From: Halieaceae bacterium UBA5044
GTDB lineage: Bacteria; Pseudomonadota; Gammaproteobacteria; Pseudomonadales; Halieaceae
Length of the DNA stretch: 64,000 nt
Direction of reading: 5' to 3'
Assembly (NCBI GenBank): GCA_002416125.1
Contig: DIBU01000015.1
Coordinates: 62,001 to 126,000 of the forward strand
How positions within the stretch are numbered: the first letter of the stretch is position 1; each line of letters opens with the position of its first letter. Below the pieces are notes generated by a model, which made no database searches, had not been told where the DNA came from, and saw only the letters and a program-made list of their open reading frames with translations. This document shows, piece after piece, positions 60,189-64,000 of the stretch. Both the position numbers and the translations under genes were made by a program.

Positions 60189-62320
60189 AAGAACCGGCAT
60201 ACAGGCGTTCCCGGACCACATCGAGGGCAGGAGCACTACTGGCCGCCCTGGGCCTGATTGCGGCCGGGGCGGCGGCAGAGGATACCCAAGACGCCGCACT
60301 GTCCACGCTGGCCGCTAGCGGTGAAGCCCTCTACGCAGAACACTGCGCCACCTGTCACGGCCTGACGCTGCGCGGCTCGGCCCACGGCAACACCCTGAAA
60401 GGGGCGGATTTTCTGGCGCAATGGGCCGGGCGCGAAGCCATGACCCTGCTGGCGTTCAATCGCGCCAATATGCCCCCCGGGGGCGCCGGGTCCCTGGAGG
60501 ACGCGCAGCATGCGGCCATCACGGCCTATCTCATCGACTCCAATCGTGAGGCCGGCGAGGTTGACCAGCGGCTGTTTGCCAGCGCTGACCAATTGGTGGG
60601 CGCAGCCGATGGCAGCACCGAAGTCTCCTGGGTCGCCTTTGACGGTGCAGGTTCCATCGATGCGGACGCGCGCACGCGCGGAGGCTTCCAGAACCGCAGC
60701 ATCAGCGACTTTACACCCGTGACCGCAGAAGACCTGCGCAACCCGGCGGACGGTGATTGGCTGAGCTGGCGACGCACGCTCGATGGCCAGGGCTACAGCC
60801 CGCTCAGGCAGGTCAACCGCGACACGGTGGCCGGGTTGAAGCTGTCCTGGGTGATCACCATGCAGGACGGCAGTAACCAGCCAACGCCGCTGGTGCACAA
60901 TGGCATCATGTACCTCACTCACCCCGGCAACGTGATACAGGCACTTGCCGCCGACACCGGGGAACTGATCTGGGAGTATGCCTACAGCTTCCCCGAGGCC
61001 TCGCGCACGCTGGGGGGCCCCACGCGCAACATCGCGATCTACGGGGACAAGCTCTACCTGGCCACCTACGACGCCGCCATCGTGGCGGTTGACGCACGCA
61101 CGGGTGCCGAAGTGTGGCGCACGCCCAAGGCCGACTTCAACAAGGGCTACACACACACGGCGGGGCCCATCATCGGTGATGGCGTGGTGATCAGCGGCCT
61201 CAATGGCTGCGAGTGGTACAAGGAAGAAGGTTGCTTCATCACCGGCCACGATGCCGACACCGGAGAAGAGCTGTGGCGTACCTCCACCATCGCCCTGCCG
61301 GGCACGCCCGGTGGCGACACCTGGGCAGGCCTGCCCACGGAGATGCGCGCCGGCGGCGATACCTGGATAGCCGGCTCCTACGACCCGGAGCTCAAACTGT
61401 TCTTCATCGGCACCTCGCAGGCAAAGCCCTGGGTGGCGTCAAGCCGCGGCATGAGCGCGACCGACGAGGCGCTGTATACCAACTCAACCCTGGCACTGCG
61501 GCCCGACACGGGTGAACTGGTGTGGCATTTCCAGCACATCGCCGGTGAAACCATTGATATGGAAGTGGGCTTTGAACGCGTCCTAATCGATGTAGACGGC
61601 AGGCCGCTGCTCTACACCATCGGCAAAGACGGGCTGCTCTGGAAGCTGGATCGCGCCACAGGTGCTTATGTCAACGTGGCTGAAACACTGCAACAGACCA
61701 TCTACGCCGAGATCGACAAGGCACGCGGCAAGGTGCGCTATCGCGATGATATCGTGGCGGCAGGCGTCGGCGACACGATTGAGGCCTGCCCCGGCATTTA
61801 CGGCGGGCACAACTGGCAGGCCTCGGCCTATAGCCCCGAAACCGGCAACCTGATCATTCCGCTGCACCAACTGTGTTCCGACATGATCGGGCGCGCGGTC
61901 GCCCAGGAACCGGGTTCCGGCGGGTACGGTGCAGACTCACGCACCTACCCCATGCCCGGCAGCAATGGCATGCTCGGACGGCTTGCCGCATGGGACGTAC
62001 GCAGCATGGCCGAAAGCTGGGTTCACGAGCAGCGCGCCATGTTCCTGACGGGGGCGCTCACCACCGGTGGCGGGCTCGTGTTCATCGGCGACCTTGACCG
62101 CTACTTCAAAGCCTTCGACGTGAAAACCGGCGAATTGCTCTGGCAAACACGGTTGGGGGCACCACTACACGGCTACCCCATCAGCTACGCGGTGGATGGC
62201 AAGCAATACATTGCGGTACCCACAGGCATCGGTGTGTTTCGCGCCATGACCGCCGTCGTCAGCCCTGAGATCTACCAGCCGACGGGCGGAGAGGCGCTGT
62301 ATGTGTTTGAGGTGGAATAG
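60185..62320 (+). CDS. Cytochrome c-PQQ dehydrogenase fusion
   Basis: The 711-residue periplasmic protein has a signal peptide (GALLAALGLIAAGAAA), an N-terminal cytochrome c domain with CATCH (residues 54-58) and distal Met96 in NMPPGG, and then a PQQ eight-blade propeller from about 175 (GDWLSWRRTLDGQGYSPL, DTGELIWEYAYSF, KTGELLWQTRLGAPLHGYP). In common quinohaemoprotein alcohol dehydrogenases the haem domain is at the C-terminus; here it leads. It should oxidise an alcohol or related compound and pass electrons through its haem. ATG 60185 overlaps the SDR stop. The substrate is unknown. Confidence 0.88.
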   Translation: MKEPAYRRSRTTSRAGALLAALGLIAAGAAAEDTQDAALSTLAASGEALYAEHCATCHGLTLRGSAHGNTLKGADFLAQWAGREAMTLLAFNRANMPPGGAGSLEDAQHAAITAYLIDSNREAGEVDQRLFASADQLVGAADGSTEVSWVAFDGAGSIDADARTRGGFQNRSISDFTPVTAEDLRNPADGDWLSWRRTLDGQGYSPLRQVNRDTVAGLKLSWVITMQDGSNQPTPLVHNGIMYLTHPGNVIQALAADTGELIWEYAYSFPEASRTLGGPTRNIAIYGDKLYLATYDAAIVAVDARTGAEVWRTPKADFNKGYTHTAGPIIGDGVVISGLNGCEWYKEEGCFITGHDADTGEELWRTSTIALPGTPGGDTWAGLPTEMRAGGDTWIAGSYDPELKLFFIGTSQAKPWVASSRGMSATDEALYTNSTLALRPDTGELVWHFQHIAGETIDMEVGFERVLIDVDGRPLLYTIGKDGLLWKLDRATGAYVNVAETLQQTIYAEIDKARGKVRYRDDIVAAGVGDTIEACPGIYGGHNWQASAYSPETGNLIIPLHQLCSDMIGRAVAQEPGSGGYGADSRTYPMPGSNGMLGRLAAWDVRSMAESWVHEQRAMFLTGALTTGGGLVFIGDLDRYFKAFDVKTGELLWQTRLGAPLHGYPISYAVDGKQYIAVPTGIGVFRAMTAVVSPEIYQPTGGEALYVFEVE

Positions 62321-62370
62321 CCGCGAATAGACAAGAGCGCGGCCCGACCAGAAAAATAAATCACTCGTCG

Positions 62371-62390
62371 CCCTGATTCCAACAGGGTTT
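62371..62390 (+). terminator. Candidate terminator after the PQQ dehydrogenase gene
   Basis: CCCTG (62371-62375) and CAGGG (62383-62387) can pair around a 7-base loop, followed by TTT. It lies 50 bases after the stop, between convergent genes. The T-run is short. Confidence 0.35.
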
Positions 62391-62434
62391 GCCCATCATC
62401 GCACCAGGGGGATGCCATGCTCTGGCCTACATTG

Positions 62435-63271
62435 TCACTCCGGCAATCCGGACTTGCCCGCCTCTCGAATCAGTGGCTGGTATTCAGCAAACGCCGGCCC
62501 CGCCACCGTCGCGCCGATTGTGAAGCCCGCATCAGTCGTGAGGGTATGTCCTGTGGTATAGCCAGATTCGTCACTCGCCAGCCATAGCGCGGCATTCGCG
62601 ACATCTTCGGCCAACCCGGGACGACCGCGAAGGGGGGAAGCTTGCGCAAGCATTTCTTTCGCCTTGTCGATATTCTTGGGGTCGCCGGTGAGTACACTCG
62701 CCACCATAGGCGTGGCCATGGATGCCGCGGCAATCGCATTGACCCGCACATTGCTGCCTGCCAGCTCTGCGGCAAGGTTTTTGGTCAGTCCTACCACGCC
62801 ATGTTTTGCCGCGGTATAGGCGTGCGGCCCCAGCCCGCCCATGAGTCCTGCTGTGCTGGCCATGCTGATTATGGAGCCGCTACCTTGAGGCTGCATGACA
62901 CGCGCAGCGTGCTTTGCGCAGTAAAACGCGCCGTTCAGGAGTACGTCTATGGTAAAACGCCATTCTGCACCCGGCGTCTGCGCAACAGGGCCAACCGACC
63001 CAACAATTCCTGCACTGTTGAACATGACATCCAGACGCCCAAAGTGCGTCGTCGCCGCATCTATGGCCGCGCTCACACTCTCTTCATCGGTGATATTGCA
63101 GTAGCTGAACATTGCCTTGTCGCCGTACTTCTCAGCTAGCGCGGTGCCCTCCGCCTTTTGGATATCGCACAAAGCGACCCGGCAACCCTCCTGGATAAAC
63201 CGTTCCACCGCGGCGGCCCCGATTCCGCTTGCAGCGCCCGTAATCAATGCCACCTTTCCTGCCAATCTCAT
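62435..63271 (-). CDS. SDR family oxidoreductase
   Basis: A 278-residue classical SDR: VALITGAASGIGAAAVERF near residue 8, NSAGIVGSVGP near 85, the Ser of SIISMAST near 140, catalytic HAYTAAKHG (Tyr, Lys) near 154-162, and NAIAAASMATPM near 183. It should be an NAD(P)-dependent dehydrogenase. ATG 63271 is preferred because the 18 earlier residues are not SDR-like; GGAG lies about 11 bases before. It follows a strong terminator of the SnoaL-like gene, so it probably has its own promoter in the ~30 bases between, or depends on readthrough. Substrate unknown. Confidence 0.9.
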   Translation of the reverse strand: MRLAGKVALITGAASGIGAAAVERFIQEGCRVALCDIQKAEGTALAEKYGDKAMFSYCNITDEESVSAAIDAATTHFGRLDVMFNSAGIVGSVGPVAQTPGAEWRFTIDVLLNGAFYCAKHAARVMQPQGSGSIISMASTAGLMGGLGPHAYTAAKHGVVGLTKNLAAELAGSNVRVNAIAAASMATPMVASVLTGDPKNIDKAKEMLAQASPLRGRPGLAEDVANAALWLASDESGYTTGHTLTTDAGFTIGATVAGPAFAEYQPLIREAGKSGLPE

Positions 63272-63298
63272 GCCTGCTATCTCCACGTTACAGGTTGC

Positions 63299-63321
63299 AA
63301 AAAAAGGGGGCCGCAGCCCCC
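63299..63321 (-). terminator. Rho-independent terminator
   Basis: On the - strand GGGGGC and GCCCCC (63316-63321, 63306-63311) pair around TGCG and are followed by seven T residues. The hairpin lies 10 bases after the stop of the SnoaL-like gene and should end its transcript. Confidence 0.85.
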
Positions 63322-63331
63322 GCAAACTTCA

Positions 63332-63895
63332 TTACATTCGGTACAGGTAATCGTCGGGTGCTCGCTGCCCCACCGTCTCCGGCGCAATGCTGCCAAACCC
63401 GCGCGACTGGGCCGGTTCCAGCCGCGTCCAGTCGGTCATTCCAACCCTGCGCACGATGCGCCATTCACCGTCGCGCAGCGCAAAGTGGTCCAGATAACGC
63501 CCTCCGACGAAATAGTCCATCTCGTTATCGAACGCATCCGGGCCCGCCAATGGGTCACCGACTGGTCGCATGCGGTGAAACGCGGTGAAGTAGGTTTCAG
63601 CTCTCGCTTTATCCGGTCCATCCAACTCGACAAGTATGTTTCCCAGATGGTGGTGCGTGCGGCTGTGCGCCGATAGCACGCCCAACGCAAACGCCACAAA
63701 ATCACCAGGCTGCTCCGCGGTGGACGGACGTGAAGGATCAGAAGATGGCCCCTCGAAGAAATGGTGATGCTCCGAGCCCGGATGGAAGACGCTGCGCAGC
63801 AGCACTTCGTCCATCCGGTCCAGAGCCCGCGCGTAGCGGACGATCACTTCCGTGATCGCCTGCTTCGCGAGCAACTCCTGCAACTGTTCGTTCAT
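63332..63895 (-). CDS. SnoaL-like / NTF2-fold protein
   Basis: The 187-residue protein has the small alpha+beta cone pattern: an N-terminal helix (LLAKQAITEVIVRYARALDRMD), FHPGSEHHHFFEGP, HSRTHHHLGNILVEL and a late GRYLDHFALRDGEWRIVRRVG strand pair. It belongs to the nuclear-transport-factor-2 group of polyketide-cyclase-like and dehydratase-like enzymes and of binding proteins. Several His residues in the pocket region could be catalytic. The gene is 8 bases after a TonB-receptor stop on the same strand, so both may be used in uptake and breakdown of the same organic substrate. Confidence 0.85.
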   Translation of the reverse strand: MNEQLQELLAKQAITEVIVRYARALDRMDEVLLRSVFHPGSEHHHFFEGPSSDPSRPSTAEQPGDFVAFALGVLSAHSRTHHHLGNILVELDGPDKARAETYFTAFHRMRPVGDPLAGPDAFDNEMDYFVGGRYLDHFALRDGEWRIVRRVGMTDWTRLEPAQSRGFGSIAPETVGQRAPDDYLYRM

Positions 63896-63903
63896 CGCGA
63901 CAA

Positions 63904-63999
63904 TCAGTTGTTGAAGTTATAAACCACCTCGAACCCGTAGGTACGCGGTGGACGGGTAGCAGCGTAAGACCAGAGGCCAGCCACTTCATAGCCGTGCGT
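63904..63999 (-). CDS. TonB-dependent receptor, C-terminal end only
   Basis: The - strand frame from the window edge reads THGYEVAGLWSYAATRPPRT then YGFEVVYNFNN and a stop at 63904-63906. The PRTYGFEVVYNF ending with alternating aromatic residues is the final strand of TonB-dependent receptors. Most of the gene lies beyond the window. Confidence 0.7.
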   Translation of the reverse strand, partial: THGYEVAGLWSYAATRPPRTYGFEVVYNFNN

Positions 64000-64000
64000 G

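Noticed and set aside
1..64000. CRISPR arrays, tRNA, rRNA, insertion sequences
   Set aside because: No regularly spaced repeats, no tRNA-like cloverleaf with CCA end, no rRNA sequence and no transposase frame were recognised on reading both strands.

Overview
The window looks like chromosomal DNA of a Gram-negative gammaproteobacterium, plausibly a marine Halieaceae/OM60-like lineage. The evidence is an outer-membrane export lipoprotein, a complete exosortase A (XrtA) exopolysaccharide (EPS) locus with its PrsK/PrsR regulators, TAT- and lipoprotein-type signals, a PQQ dehydrogenase, and the tail of a TonB-dependent receptor. The lineage is inferred from gene content only. No tRNA, rRNA, CRISPR array or insertion sequence was seen.

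Layout. (1) About 0-7.2 kb, + strand: a glycosyltransferase cut by the window edge, an asparagine-synthase-like ligase without the glutaminase cysteine, an acyl carrier protein, the two exosortase-A-associated alpha/beta hydrolases, a pyruvyltransferase, a sulfotransferase and a TPR protein. (2) About 7.3-18.1 kb, mixed strands and visibly more AT-rich in places: a Mur-ligase/peptidyl-tRNA-hydrolase fusion, a deacetylase, two sugar-transfer-type ATP-grasp proteins, a QueC-like PP-loop enzyme, a third ATP-grasp protein and a diheme protein related to the hydrazine synthase alpha subunit. (3) About 18.3-43.8 kb, - strand and densely overlapping: deacetylase, flippase, O-glycosylation ligase, CapK-like enzyme, four GT4 glycosyltransferases, amidotransferase 1, XrtA-EpsI, FemAB, DUF3473 deacetylase, WecB, outer-membrane barrel, tyrosine kinase, chain-length protein, export lipoprotein, secretion ATPase and a TviB/TviC-type UDP-sugar pair. 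(4) About 44-50.8 kb, + strand: PrsK, PrsR and a VanZ-VanZ-heparinase fusion. (5) About 50.8-56 kb: low-molecular-weight phosphatase, serine protease, acyl-CoA ligase, initiating sugar transferase, and a small membrane protein behind a good sigma-54 promoter. (6) About 56-64 kb: DUF1800 and DUF1501 proteins, a frameshifted SDR, a cytochrome c-PQQ dehydrogenase, an intact SDR, a SnoaL-like protein and the receptor tail. Part 6 looks like ordinary catabolism or flanking genome.

Working model (inference). TviB/TviC and WecB supply amino-sugar or uronic nucleotide sugars. The initiating transferase and the GT4 enzymes build a lipid-linked unit. The flippase, chain-length protein, kinase/phosphatase, export lipoprotein and beta-barrel polymerise and export it. 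The heparinase-like lyase can trim a uronic polymer, and PrsK/PrsR with RpoN controls at least part of the locus. The unusual feature is the number of amide-bond-forming enzymes: a Mur ligase fused to Pth, three ATP-grasp proteins, a PP-loop enzyme, a Cys-less AsnB next to an ACP, and FemAB. They suggest an EPS decorated with amino acids, peptides or acyl-amides. The Mur-Pth fusion and its neighbours are the best candidate for an undescribed system.
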